Shown in pieces: positions 43,385-52,372 of a stretch of DNA of 58,640 nt. Within the stretch, counting starts at the first letter, position 1; every line of letters starts with the position of its first letter. This stretch comes from Lentisphaerota bacterium (GTDB lineage Bacteria; Verrucomicrobiota; Lentisphaeria; Victivallales; Victivallaceae). The notes beneath the pieces were generated by a model. It saw only the letters and a program-made list of their open reading frames with translations. It ran no database searches and was not told the DNA's origin. The stretch covers positions 1-58,640 of the forward strand of contig SUWG01000014.1 in assembly GCA_015061625.1 (NCBI GenBank), in the 5' to 3' direction. The translations under genes were made by a program, and so were the position numbers.

Positions 43385-45400
43385 TCAAATCAGTTTCCCG
43401 CGCAACGATTCCACCTCGGAAACAAAGGCTTTTTCCTCCGCTTCTCCCAATGGCGTACCATCGTAACAACGCGGGGAAATAAAGGTGATATCATTTTTTG
43501 CAAGTGCTTTGACCATAGAGACATCACCCCACTTCAAAAATCCGGGCAAAGACAGTGCCGGGGTATAAAGACAACCGGGTAAAGTCCAGTATTTGAATGC
43601 ATCGTTCTGGAATGTGGTGATCGACTTGCGGCAGAACACCAGCGATGCCGGAGCATCTATCGCTTTTACACAGAATTTTTCTCCGCTTAAAGCGGCGGCA
43701 CAAACTGCAGCAAAACCAACTTCTCTTTCCGCTTCCACGGTAATATTCTGCGCTCCGAAATCATTTTTGAGCATTCTGACCAGAGCCATGATATCCAGCA
43801 CCCATTCGCCGGGCAGAGAACGGCCGATCCAGAGCAACTGACGCAAAGTCTGGTGGAAGCCCGCTAAAATATTGTTGCTTCTGGATGTTTCACCGGAACC
43901 GAGCAAGTCACTCATCACCACCGTCGAACCATCCGCCGCCGCGTTGGCGATCCATTCATCGGAAACATCGATCTTGCCTTTGGGAGAAAGCAGTAACTTG
44001 AATTTGCCAGCCAGACTGCCCGGCTTGACCAACACCGGCAACAGATGATCGCCCAAATCCAGCGCATAGCGGCCGATACCATCGACATCCCTGTAACGCT
44101 TGACCGGAGTGACCGACGGCAACTGCCGCAATCTCAAGACCCTGGCCAATGATTCAAGTGCCTCATCCGCCCTGATCGTGTCACGCTCCAACATCTGCAC
44201 ATGAAGTTTCTCTCCTTTGCTCCGGCAATAAGCATCGGTGCCGCACACTTCCGCCGGACGCGCTTCCGGTGAAGAAAAGACATACAATACCTCATCCGGT
44301 TCGGCAACGCCCTCGAAACATCTGACCGGATTGCCGTTCCCGATACCTTTCAAATGCAGATCGAACCAACCGATCACGGCCTGACGTTGACGGTCACTCA
44401 TACCATGCACCCGGTCACTGACCGTGTAACGGATCTTATCCGGGATGCCCAGATTCCAATAAACCTGTTCGACCTGATGAAACGTTTTAAGCATCTCACC
44501 AACCGAAAAAGTATGGTTGCAATCATAGAGCGCATTGCCGATATTCAACGGCCGGGGCGCAATCAATGCCAGCACACTGGCTTCGTCGGTGAAAGTCAAT
44601 CCATCGGGCAGCAATTCGCAAATGCAGTTCACGCCATTGACATAAGACTCGTAAGAACCGACACTGACTACCGGCATCGCCGCGGCGATACGCTCATCCA
44701 AGGCCGACAGATACATCGTCTGATTGCCGCCGCCGGAACCGCCGGTGGCTCCGATTTTATCCTTTATTACATAATCAAGCGATTGCAGAACATCTATTGC
44801 CCGCATATTATCCACGACCTGTTCACCCATGAGCGACTCACCGATATTCAGCAATGCTCCGCCGGGGAAACCGCCATGATATTCCCTGACATGACAGTCA
44901 CACGCCCTTTCAAAAACGCCGAAAGCATCCGGAGCAAGACAGACATAACCGGCTTTGGCCAAAGCCTGGGAAAGCAACTGGATGCGTTCACCGAATTTCC
45001 CATTGGCATAGTGGCCGTGCATATGCACCACCGCCGGGAAAGGTCCATCGCCTGCCGGAACATAAAGCAATGCACTCACATGGACCCCCGGACGGCTCTG
45101 ATAGGTCAATTTGGTGATCGTATAGCCGTCACGCTCAAGCGTACCGTAAATTTTGATATCCAGCGGCACATTGCCATCGTAAACCGTGCCGAGTTTTTCC
45201 CATATTTTTTTACGCAGGGAGTGCTGAAAACTTTTCAACTCCGCCATATCTGCCGGCGGTTCCAGTTGATTCAACCGCACCAGACGGCCGGCTTCACTCA
45301 ACATCGCTCTGGTCAAAGGACAATCATGTGCCGGTTCCAAATGAAAGATACCCTCGCGTGGGAACGGCGGCAAATCAGCATTCCAAACCCTGATATTCAT
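43385..45400 (-). CDS. Acetyl xylan esterase-like alpha/beta hydrolase
   Basis: The 671 residues start with a helical N-terminus, then an alpha/beta-hydrolase core (about 90-370). It contains VVHMHGHYANGKF (oxyanion region) and GATGGSGGGNQT with the nucleophilic Ser near 221. A DEAS-type acid stretch and the RVHGMSDRQRQ His complete the triad. The layout is like deacetylating esterases of the AXE1/Abhydrolase_7 group. Residues about 390-671 form a second, less clear alpha/beta part. There is no signal peptide, so substrates would be imported oligosaccharides. It starts 13 bases after the EamA-type gene. The exact substrate is unknown. Confidence 0.75.
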   Translation of the reverse strand: MNIRVWNADLPPFPREGIFHLEPAHDCPLTRAMLSEAGRLVRLNQLEPPADMAELKSFQHSLRKKIWEKLGTVYDGNVPLDIKIYGTLERDGYTITKLTYQSRPGVHVSALLYVPAGDGPFPAVVHMHGHYANGKFGERIQLLSQALAKAGYVCLAPDAFGVFERACDCHVREYHGGFPGGALLNIGESLMGEQVVDNMRAIDVLQSLDYVIKDKIGATGGSGGGNQTMYLSALDERIAAAMPVVSVGSYESYVNGVNCICELLPDGLTFTDEASVLALIAPRPLNIGNALYDCNHTFSVGEMLKTFHQVEQVYWNLGIPDKIRYTVSDRVHGMSDRQRQAVIGWFDLHLKGIGNGNPVRCFEGVAEPDEVLYVFSSPEARPAEVCGTDAYCRSKGEKLHVQMLERDTIRADEALESLARVLRLRQLPSVTPVKRYRDVDGIGRYALDLGDHLLPVLVKPGSLAGKFKLLLSPKGKIDVSDEWIANAAADGSTVVMSDLLGSGETSRSNNILAGFHQTLRQLLWIGRSLPGEWVLDIMALVRMLKNDFGAQNITVEAEREVGFAAVCAAALSGEKFCVKAIDAPASLVFCRKSITTFQNDAFKYWTLPGCLYTPALSLPGFLKWGDVSMVKALAKNDITFISPRCYDGTPLGEAEEKAFVSEVESLRGKLI

Positions 45401-45413
45401 ACATATTCCCTTC

Positions 45414-46325
45414 TTAAAAAACTGATAAAATCAACCCGGCAACGATCAGCAAACTGCCGATGTATTTGGGCAATGAACCTTTCTCTTTGAGAATGACGAT
45501 ACCGGCAAAAAGCCCAACCAGCATTCCCAACTGGCGGAATACCTGAACAAAAGAAACGTTGTTGACATAATTCATGGCGATCAAAACCAATACATAGGTC
45601 AGTGATGCAGATATTCCGGCAGCGAAAGGAGCCCATTTGCACTCCTTCCACATCTCAAGAAAATGTTTGCGCTGACGGGGTATGGAAAGAGCCATAAGCA
45701 TAAGCGTACTGCTCAAAAATATCCCTCTGGTGGAATAATAGGAAAGCGACAAAACCGGTTTGGAAATATTCAAATGCGCCACCGCATTTCTCATGATTTC
45801 CTGTGACAAACTGTCAAAAACCGTATATCCGGTCGTACCGCAGGCGGCCAACAGCACAAAAAACATATTTTTCTGCAGATAACTGCGCCAGTTCCAATCG
45901 GAAAACTGCTTCAAAGGCACGCACATACAACCGAAAAACACCATCGTCATACCCACGACGGCACAAACACTCAAACTTTTTCCCATGCCGAATAACGCCG
46001 TCACCCCCACCGTCAAAAGCAAGGGCAAGGAACGCATCATCGGATAAGCAGTGGACATATCCATCAACCGGTAAACCATGACCAATGCGCCGCAGTAGAT
46101 CATGGCATCACTGGCAACAGAACCGGCCAGACTTGCCCAGAATTGCCACGGCAGATCCCACACCGGTACCGGAGTCCAGAATTGCACATGAAGCCACATC
46201 GCCGCCGCCGTGGAACAAATCACCGCATAAAACGGCAACGTCATGTGATATTTTTTGGCCAACAGATTCCATGAGGCGTGAAGCACCGCAGAAATAACGA
46301 TCAGAAAAAACGCCGTCCAACTCAT
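45414..46325 (-). CDS. EamA/DMT-family transporter
   Basis: The 303 residues have about ten hydrophobic segments in two similar halves, the usual drug/metabolite transporter form, with LHASWNLLAKK near the N-terminus and FRQLGMLVGLFAGIVILKEK near the C-terminus. Such proteins carry amino acids, sugars or other metabolites. It lies between the DUF349 and esterase genes with 13-base gaps on each side. Confidence 0.85.
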   Translation of the reverse strand: MSWTAFFLIVISAVLHASWNLLAKKYHMTLPFYAVICSTAAAMWLHVQFWTPVPVWDLPWQFWASLAGSVASDAMIYCGALVMVYRLMDMSTAYPMMRSLPLLLTVGVTALFGMGKSLSVCAVVGMTMVFFGCMCVPLKQFSDWNWRSYLQKNMFFVLLAACGTTGYTVFDSLSQEIMRNAVAHLNISKPVLSLSYYSTRGIFLSSTLMLMALSIPRQRKHFLEMWKECKWAPFAAGISASLTYVLVLIAMNYVNNVSFVQVFRQLGMLVGLFAGIVILKEKGSLPKYIGSLLIVAGLILSVF

Positions 46326-46338
46326 TTTTCAAATGCTT

Positions 46339-48294
46339 TCAAAGTTTCAAAACGGCTTTCGCCGCCGCAAAGCGTTGCTGCAATTCAATCAATTCTTCCG
46401 GAGGCACGATGCCGCAAGCGGCAAATTGAGCGCACAACTCCTGCGGGTCGGCAGTTGCCGCTGCCGACGGTGCAGAATTTTTACCGAAATCTCCCAGCAT
46501 GGCAAACTGCAATTCTGCGGCAAGATCCTGAACTGCCGCTTTTTCCGGGGCTTTGCCGCCCAAACTTTCCATCGCTTCGCAAATGCGGAGACGTTCACTG
46601 CGGGCATTCTCGATCTGCCGGTCAAGTTTTGCCGCCGCTTTGTTATCACCGGCAACCGCCTGCGCCAGCATTTTTGCCATCGTCTGCAACTTATTGAATC
46701 CGGCGAATTCTCCGGCATCCGGCACTGTCGTTTCCGCACCATCTTTCCATGCCTGATAAGCATCGGCAAGTTTCATTGCCATAGTGTCGGAATTTTCCTC
46801 TTTCCTGCGCTGTTCATTACGGCGCAACTCATTCAATGCATTGTCAAATGCTTTCAATGCCGCTTCGGCACTCTGCCGGGCATTGCGGATATTGCACTGG
46901 CGCAACTCCTCCCGGATCTCCCGGATCCGGGGCAGTGCCACGGCCGGATCGGCAGTCAGAGATGTGATTTCAGAAATCAACTCTTTCACCCGCTCCTCTT
47001 TGGAAGCATTTTCCGCTTTGCGGGCATTGAAAAAGTTATCCATCGCCGCATTGAATTTTTCATAAAGTGCCTGATCGGCCTTACCGGCAAATCCGGCATT
47101 GCGGAACTCCTCACGCAACTGTCTTGCCCGTCTGGGATCACTCAAGTTTTCCGCTTCGGAAATCAGGGCATTTTTAACTTCGGCACTGGCGGCAAAACGT
47201 TTTTCACGCTCATCGAATACCGCTTTGCGGGCATTGAAGAACTTATCCTGTGCCGCCCGGAAACGCTGATAAAGTTCATTTTCTTTGGCTCCGGCCCGGG
47301 GAAGAAGTTTCCACTTGGCCTGCAAATCGCGCATTTTCACTGCGGTATCTTTCCAATCGGTGGAGTCTGCCATAGTTTCGGCTTCGATACAGAGTGTCTC
47401 TTTTTCCGATGAAGCGATCTTCTGCATCTGCCGCTTGCGGGCAAAAAATTCATCGATCTTATGTTGAACTTTGCGGGTCAATTCCAGATAGCGCGGATTT
47501 ATCTCCTCATTTTTTTCTTTGGGAACGGAACCGAGTTTTTTCCACTGTTCACGCAACTCGTTGAGTTTTTTACTGCCGCCGGACAACTCATCGTCAGACC
47601 ACTCAAGCATCTTTTCCAGTGCGGCACAAAGATCAAGTTTGCGGGTGTAATTTTCCCAGCGCGCCAAATCCAGCGTTTCATAGTGCTGGGCCAAAGTCAC
47701 CGAGGCTTTGCGGTGCGCCTCGTTATAACGCAACGCCGCATGGCGGGGGATATTGGCCAGTTGAGCGAATTCCGCCTCAATGCCGGGTTTGCGGTCATGC
47801 AGCGGAGTGATGTCTCCGGCGGCACAGAGTTCTTCCAGTTCGGCGGCCAGTTTCAGCACCGCTTCTTCGGCGGCCTTTACGGCGGCCTCGTCGGCCAGCA
47901 GTTGGGCTTTCAAAGGAGCGATACGGGTAAGCAATTCACTTTGCGGGTCAATTTCAAGGATGTTTTTTTCCAGAAGTTCCACCTCTTTGAGGGTCGCCAA
48001 CTCGCCGGCGGCCAGCAGAGCATCGGTTTCACCGGATAATTTTTCCATTTTCTCCTTGCGGGCAAGGAAAAGCGATTCTCCGGCGTTGGCGGCTTTTACG
48101 GCTTCGGCAAAGCGTTTATCCAGCAATTCGGCAAATTCCGGCGGCAACCCGCCGGATTCCTGATATTTTCCGGTGAGCCGGGCGATTTCGGCCTGATAAT
48201 CCACATTCACCGCTTTGGCCAGTTCCTCAAGTTCTGAAATGATATTTTCTTTCTCGTGCAGAGTTTCCCGCAATGCTCCGGTAAGTTCACTCAT
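46339..48294 (-). CDS. DUF349-repeat coiled-coil protein
   Basis: The 651 residues are very rich in Ala, Glu, Lys and Arg and mainly helical. At least three DUF349 units are visible, each with a pattern such as ELREQWKKLG, and FFARKRQMQK or FFNARKAVFDE. Function of the family is not well known; it is probably cytoplasmic, as there is no signal or membrane segment. It starts the operon with the EamA and esterase genes, from a promoter back to back with that of htpG. Confidence 0.85.
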   Translation of the reverse strand: MSELTGALRETLHEKENIISELEELAKAVNVDYQAEIARLTGKYQESGGLPPEFAELLDKRFAEAVKAANAGESLFLARKEKMEKLSGETDALLAAGELATLKEVELLEKNILEIDPQSELLTRIAPLKAQLLADEAAVKAAEEAVLKLAAELEELCAAGDITPLHDRKPGIEAEFAQLANIPRHAALRYNEAHRKASVTLAQHYETLDLARWENYTRKLDLCAALEKMLEWSDDELSGGSKKLNELREQWKKLGSVPKEKNEEINPRYLELTRKVQHKIDEFFARKRQMQKIASSEKETLCIEAETMADSTDWKDTAVKMRDLQAKWKLLPRAGAKENELYQRFRAAQDKFFNARKAVFDEREKRFAASAEVKNALISEAENLSDPRRARQLREEFRNAGFAGKADQALYEKFNAAMDNFFNARKAENASKEERVKELISEITSLTADPAVALPRIREIREELRQCNIRNARQSAEAALKAFDNALNELRRNEQRRKEENSDTMAMKLADAYQAWKDGAETTVPDAGEFAGFNKLQTMAKMLAQAVAGDNKAAAKLDRQIENARSERLRICEAMESLGGKAPEKAAVQDLAAELQFAMLGDFGKNSAPSAAATADPQELCAQFAACGIVPPEELIELQQRFAAAKAVLKL

Positions 48295-48330
48295 AGTAAA
48301 ATCTCCATAAAAAAATTTTGATACCCACTT

Positions 48331-48358
48331 ATTATAGCATCACCCGTGAAAAAATCAA
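48331..48358 (-). promoter_or_regulatory. Promoter of the DUF349 operon
   Basis: On the minus strand TTGATT (48353-48358), 16 bases, then TATAAT (48331-48336), the best -10 in the window. Confidence 0.7.
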
Positions 48359-48378
48359 CACATCAACCGCTTTTGACC

Positions 48379-48406
48379 TTGATTTTTTTAAATAAAAAAC
48401 TATATT
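48379..48406 (+). promoter_or_regulatory. Promoter of htpG
   Basis: TTGATT (48379-48384), 16 bases, then TATATT (48401-48406). No CIRCE-type inverted repeat is seen, so a HrcA operator is unlikely. Confidence 0.6.
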
Positions 48407-48476
48407 TATAAGATAATCACGGCAAAATCATCTGCCGTCAACTTCAATCAATCAACAAAAACAAGGTGTTTTACCA

Positions 48477-50351
48477 ATGGCAGAAACCAGACAATTCAAA
48501 ACCGAAGTTCAACAGCTTTTGCAGTTGATGATCCATTCTCTTTACTCCAACAAAGATATTTTCCTGCGGGAATTGGTCGCAAACGCCGCCGATGCGCTGG
48601 ATAAAGCCCGCTTTGAAAGCCTCACCGATCCGGCCCTTTCCCGTGACTGGAAAATCACCATCACCCCGGATAAAGAGGCAAAAACCCTGACCATCAGCGA
48701 TAACGGTATCGGTATGAGTGCCGACGACGTGGTGGAAAATATCGGAACCATCGCCAAAAGCGGAACCAAAGCATTTTTGAAAATGCTGGAGGAAAAGGGC
48801 GAAAACAGTGCCGACATCCCGGAATTGATCGGTCAATTCGGCGTGGGTTTCTATTCGGCATTCATGGTCGCTTCATCGGTGAAACTCATCACCAAACGTG
48901 CCGCCTCTCCGGCGGTGTGCTGGAGCAGTACCGGTGAGGGCAGTTACGAATTGGATGCCGCTGAAAAAGAGGTTCCGGGTACTGATATCATCCTCTACCT
49001 CAAAGATGATGCGGAAATCTATCTGGAAAACTGGAAAATTTCAGAGATCGTCCACCGTTATTCCGACTTCATCGCCTACCCGATCGTCATGCCGGAAAAG
49101 AAGGTCAACGAGGACAAAACCGAAACCGTTACCGAGCGCACGCTGAATTCACAGAAAGCCATCTGGCTGCGCAAGCCCTCGGAAATTTCCGATGATGAAT
49201 ACAAAAGTTTCTACGCCCACCTTTCCAATTTCGGCGGCACGGAATATCTCAAAGCGATCCACATGACCGCCGAGGGAACCAGTGAATTCAAAGCGTTGCT
49301 CTTTCTGCCCAAACAGGCTCCATTCAATCTGCTGATGCCGGATATCCAGAAAAAAGGTCTGCAACTTTACATCAAACGGATGTTCATCACCGATGAATGC
49401 AAAGAATTGCTCCCCGATTATCTGCGTTTCGTCTGCGGGGTGGTCGATTCCAGCGATCTGCCGCTCAATGTTTCGCGCGAAATTTTACAGCAGAATCCGC
49501 TTCTGGGCAAAATCCAGAGTGCCGTCACCGGTAAAGTGCTTTCTGAATTGAAAAAACTTCTGGAAAATGACCGGGAAAATTATGAGAAATTCTTTGCGGA
49601 ATTCGGCCGTATCGTCAAAGAGGGTCTGCATACTGACCGCCCCAACGCCGAAAAACTCAAAGATCTCGTGCTTTATGAGTCGATGAATAGCGAACCGGGC
49701 AAACGCATCACCCTCAAAGAGTATGTCAATGCCATGCCGGAAAGTCAGAAAGATATCTACTTCATCACCGGTGAAAAACGTGAAGCAGTCGCCTCATCCC
49801 CTGCCCTTGAGTATTTCAAAAGCAAAGGTTATGATGTGCTGTTTATGACCGATCCCATCGACGAATGGGTGATGCAGTCGATGTATCAGTATGATCAGAA
49901 ATTTTTCAAATCCATCACCAAAGGTGACTTTGAAGATAAGGAACTGGAAGAAAAGGTCAAAGCTGATGGCGAAAAATTTGCCGCCGTGGCGGAATTTCTG
50001 CAGAAATCACTGGATGATAAAGTAAGTGCCGTCAAGTTTTCCGGCCGTCTGACCGACAGCCCCTGCTGTCTGATCACTGACGGTCAGGCATTGAGTCCGC
50101 ACATGGAACGCCTTTTCCGCGCGATGAATCAGGATGTGCCGGTTTCCAAACGCATCCTCGAACTCAACGGCGATCACCCGATCATTGCTGCTCTGAATGA
50201 GAAGATCGCCGCCAAGGCCGATGAAGCGGAATTGAAGCGTTACGCCTCGATCCTCTACGATCAGGCATTACTGCTGGAAGGTTCCCCGCTGCCCGATCCG
50301 GCGGCATTCGCCAGAGAGGTGGTCACGCTTTTAAGCGGCGTACTCAAATAA
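48477..50351 (+). CDS. htpG: Chaperone protein HtpG (Hsp90)
   Basis: HtpG is the bacterial Hsp90 chaperone, an ATP-dependent dimer. The 624 residues show the GHKL ATP site: ELVANAADALDKARF, SDNGIGM near 80, and GQFGVGFYSAFMVA near 120. The middle domain has PLNVSREILQ near 335. The C-terminal dimer region is complete. Length is normal. It has its own promoter. A hairpin with T-run lies about 160 bases after the stop. Confidence 0.97.
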   Translation: MAETRQFKTEVQQLLQLMIHSLYSNKDIFLRELVANAADALDKARFESLTDPALSRDWKITITPDKEAKTLTISDNGIGMSADDVVENIGTIAKSGTKAFLKMLEEKGENSADIPELIGQFGVGFYSAFMVASSVKLITKRAASPAVCWSSTGEGSYELDAAEKEVPGTDIILYLKDDAEIYLENWKISEIVHRYSDFIAYPIVMPEKKVNEDKTETVTERTLNSQKAIWLRKPSEISDDEYKSFYAHLSNFGGTEYLKAIHMTAEGTSEFKALLFLPKQAPFNLLMPDIQKKGLQLYIKRMFITDECKELLPDYLRFVCGVVDSSDLPLNVSREILQQNPLLGKIQSAVTGKVLSELKKLLENDRENYEKFFAEFGRIVKEGLHTDRPNAEKLKDLVLYESMNSEPGKRITLKEYVNAMPESQKDIYFITGEKREAVASSPALEYFKSKGYDVLFMTDPIDEWVMQSMYQYDQKFFKSITKGDFEDKELEEKVKADGEKFAAVAEFLQKSLDDKVSAVKFSGRLTDSPCCLITDGQALSPHMERLFRAMNQDVPVSKRILELNGDHPIIAALNEKIAAKADEAELKRYASILYDQALLLEGSPLPDPAAFAREVVTLLSGVLK

Positions 50352-50510
50352 TTGTTACCGTTTCATTTTTTGTGAAAAATCCGAACTATTGGTGGCGCAT
50401 CGTGGTCAATCCCGTGATTGGTCTGATACGTTGATAAAAACGTTTGTTTATAAATTCCTGCCCGGATCTCACAAAAATTGGGACATTGCCAAAATAATTG
50501 CCTTTTTACC

Positions 50511-50546
50511 GGAATTGCTTTCATCGTCAATGATAAAAGCAATTCC
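50511..50546 (+). terminator. Hairpin with T-run downstream of htpG
   Basis: A perfect 11-base stem (50511-50521 and 50536-50546) is followed by AAATTTTTT on the plus strand. It is far (160 bases) from the htpG stop but is the first plausible terminator. Confidence 0.6.
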
Positions 50547-50589
50547 AAATTTTTTGCCCATTCAACTTTTCACGGCATACAAAAAAATC

Positions 50590-50621
50590 CGGGGCTGGGA
50601 CATTTTTTTGCCACAGCCCCG
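50590..50621 (-). terminator. Hairpin after the large BspA-like gene
   Basis: An 8-base GC-rich stem CGGGGCTG/CAGCCCCG (50590-50597 and 50614-50621) lies 20 bases after the stop at 50642, with A-runs that read as T on the minus strand. Confidence 0.6.
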
Positions 50622-50641
50622 AACCGTATCGCTTGATCCTC

Positions 50642-52345
50642 TTACCGCCTGATCACCCGACATCCGTCAGGGAAAGCATAACTACCAACACTGCACTCTT
50701 TTGGTATCGTGATACTGGTCAAACCACTGCATGAGTAAAACGCATAATCGCCAATACTTGTTACACTATCGGGAATCGTGATACTGGTCAAGCCACTGCA
50801 TCCGGAAAACGCAGATTTGCCAATACTTGTTACACTATCGGGAATCGTGATACTGGTCAAGCCACTGCATCCGGAAAACGCCCTTTCCCCAATACTTGTT
50901 ACACTGGCGGGAATCGTGATACTGGTCAAACCACTGCAGCAGGAAAACGCAGATTTGCCAATACTTGTTACTCCATTTGGAAGCGTGATACTGGTCAAAC
51001 CACTGCAGCAGGAAAACGCATCATCACCGATACTTGTCACACTGGCGGGAATCGTAATACTGGTCAAACCGCGGCAAAATAAAAACGCACTCTTTCCAAT
51101 ACTTGTTATACTGGTGGGGATCGTGATACTGGTCAAACCGCTGCAAAAGGAAAACGCACGATCACCAATACTTGTTACACTATCGGGGATCACAACGCTG
51201 GTCAAATCAGCGCAATCCTTGAAAGCATTTTCCCCGATCACCGTCACACACGACGGGATAACCACAGAGGTAATATTTCCCGGACACTTGAGCAAAGTTT
51301 TATTATCTTCACTGAAAGTTATCCCCTGTTCTTTGGCAGCCCGCAAATTTACTGCCAATGAATCCGAAGCAACTCTCGTGATCTGACAACCGCCGGGAAA
51401 TGCCTCGCGCCCGATTGTTACCCCGTTGGTGATCGTAGCACTGCGTAAACCGGTCCGGTAAAATGCTTTTTCGCCGATAGAAACCACCGCCGGGGGGATC
51501 GTAACGCTGGTCAAACTGCCACAGCCGCTGAATGCCATGTCGCCAACTGCAGTCACCGTTTCCGGAATTTTCACACTGCTCAAGCCGCCGCAACAGAAAA
51601 ACGCTCCGCTGCCGACAACCGTTATGCCATCCGGAATTTCATAGTGTCCGCGGAACAAAGGCGACAGATACAATATCACATTATGGACCATATCCAGCAA
51701 CGCCCCGGCATCATCAAGCATAAAATTTTGATTATTTTCCGACACAATGACCGATGGCACCAAAGCAAATGCCCCGACGCCGATAAATGTCACCTTATCC
51801 GGAATTTCAATTTTGGTCAAACTCTGACAACCGAAAAAGGCACTGCTGCCAATAAAAAGCAAGTTACCGGGCAATACTACATTATTCAATTTGGCACATG
51901 ACATAAATGCGCCGTTTTGGATGATCTGCACACTATCCGGGATCGTTACGCTGATCAAATCAGCGCAATCCTTGAAAGCATTTTCCCCGATCACCGTCAC
52001 ACAGGAGGGGATGACCACAGTTGTAACACTTGGCGGACACTTGAGCAAAGTTTTATTGTCTTCACTGAAAGTTATCCCCTGCCCTTTGGCGGTCTGCAAC
52101 TCGTTTTCCCACGATAAAGCAAATGCCTGCGGGAAGTGACGGCGCAGTTGTTCTATTTTCTGCGTTTCACTGCCCTGCGACTGGCGGATCTGGCGCAACC
52201 GGTTATTCTGCAACCGGTAAGATGGTGTGCCGGAAGAATAATTTTTCCTGATCCATGCTTCAACTTTCTGACAATCTTCTGTAAATCCGGCAAATAACGA
52301 TACTGCATACAACATCACCACCGGCAACAACAAGATTTTACTCAT
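50642..52345 (-). CDS. Large BspA-like leucine-rich-repeat protein
   Basis: The 567 residues start with a signal peptide (ending SLFAG). Residues about 27-75 match the N-terminal module of the Sel1 protein (WIRKNY, SQG, FPQAF). Then two copies of an LRR block opening with GQGITFSEDNKTLLKC occur near 86 and 337. The last 200 residues hold about nine almost identical 23-residue units of the SITIPDSVTSIGxxAFxxCSGLT type. The protein should be secreted and may act as an adhesin or carbohydrate-binding scaffold. GGGAG lies before the ATG. It is 27 bases after the GH51 gene. Confidence 0.88.
   Translation of the reverse strand: MSKILLLPVVMLYAVSLFAGFTEDCQKVEAWIRKNYSSGTPSYRLQNNRLRQIRQSQGSETQKIEQLRRHFPQAFALSWENELQTAKGQGITFSEDNKTLLKCPPSVTTVVIPSCVTVIGENAFKDCADLISVTIPDSVQIIQNGAFMSCAKLNNVVLPGNLLFIGSSAFFGCQSLTKIEIPDKVTFIGVGAFALVPSVIVSENNQNFMLDDAGALLDMVHNVILYLSPLFRGHYEIPDGITVVGSGAFFCCGGLSSVKIPETVTAVGDMAFSGCGSLTSVTIPPAVVSIGEKAFYRTGLRSATITNGVTIGREAFPGGCQITRVASDSLAVNLRAAKEQGITFSEDNKTLLKCPGNITSVVIPSCVTVIGENAFKDCADLTSVVIPDSVTSIGDRAFSFCSGLTSITIPTSITSIGKSAFLFCRGLTSITIPASVTSIGDDAFSCCSGLTSITLPNGVTSIGKSAFSCCSGLTSITIPASVTSIGERAFSGCSGLTSITIPDSVTSIGKSAFSGCSGLTSITIPDSVTSIGDYAFYSCSGLTSITIPKECSVGSYAFPDGCRVIRR
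50700..51180 (-). repeat. Near-identical 69-bp LRR tandem repeats
   Basis: Consecutive 69-base units encoding 23 residues are identical over most of their length (compare 50750-50818 with the next unit). This points to recent expansion or gene conversion. Confidence 0.8.
51202..51340 (-). repeat. Direct repeat copy inside the BspA-like gene (second in protein)
   Basis: This stretch encodes the second GITFSEDNKTLLKC block. It matches the copy 753 bases away at 51955-52093 almost base for base over long runs. Confidence 0.7.
51955..52093 (-). repeat. Direct repeat copy inside the BspA-like gene (first in protein)
   Basis: This stretch encodes the first GITFSEDNKTLLKC block and pairs with 51202-51340. 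The two differ at scattered bases only. Confidence 0.7.
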
Positions 52346-52372
52346 AATAATCTCCCTTTGCGGTTATAAATA

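Larger units (their letters stand above)
50352..50641. other. Intergenic region (290 bp) between htpG and the large BspA-like gene
   Basis: It contains two hairpins (50511-50546 and 50590-50621) and no gene that I can support. Short frames on each strand lack coding character or a ribosome binding site. Confidence 0.5.

Noticed and set aside
48407..48476. CIRCE operator before htpG
   Set aside because: No 9-base inverted repeat with 9-base spacer is present in the htpG leader.
50389..50652. 87-codon frame after htpG
   Set aside because: It runs through two hairpins, has no ribosome binding site and shows no coding character.
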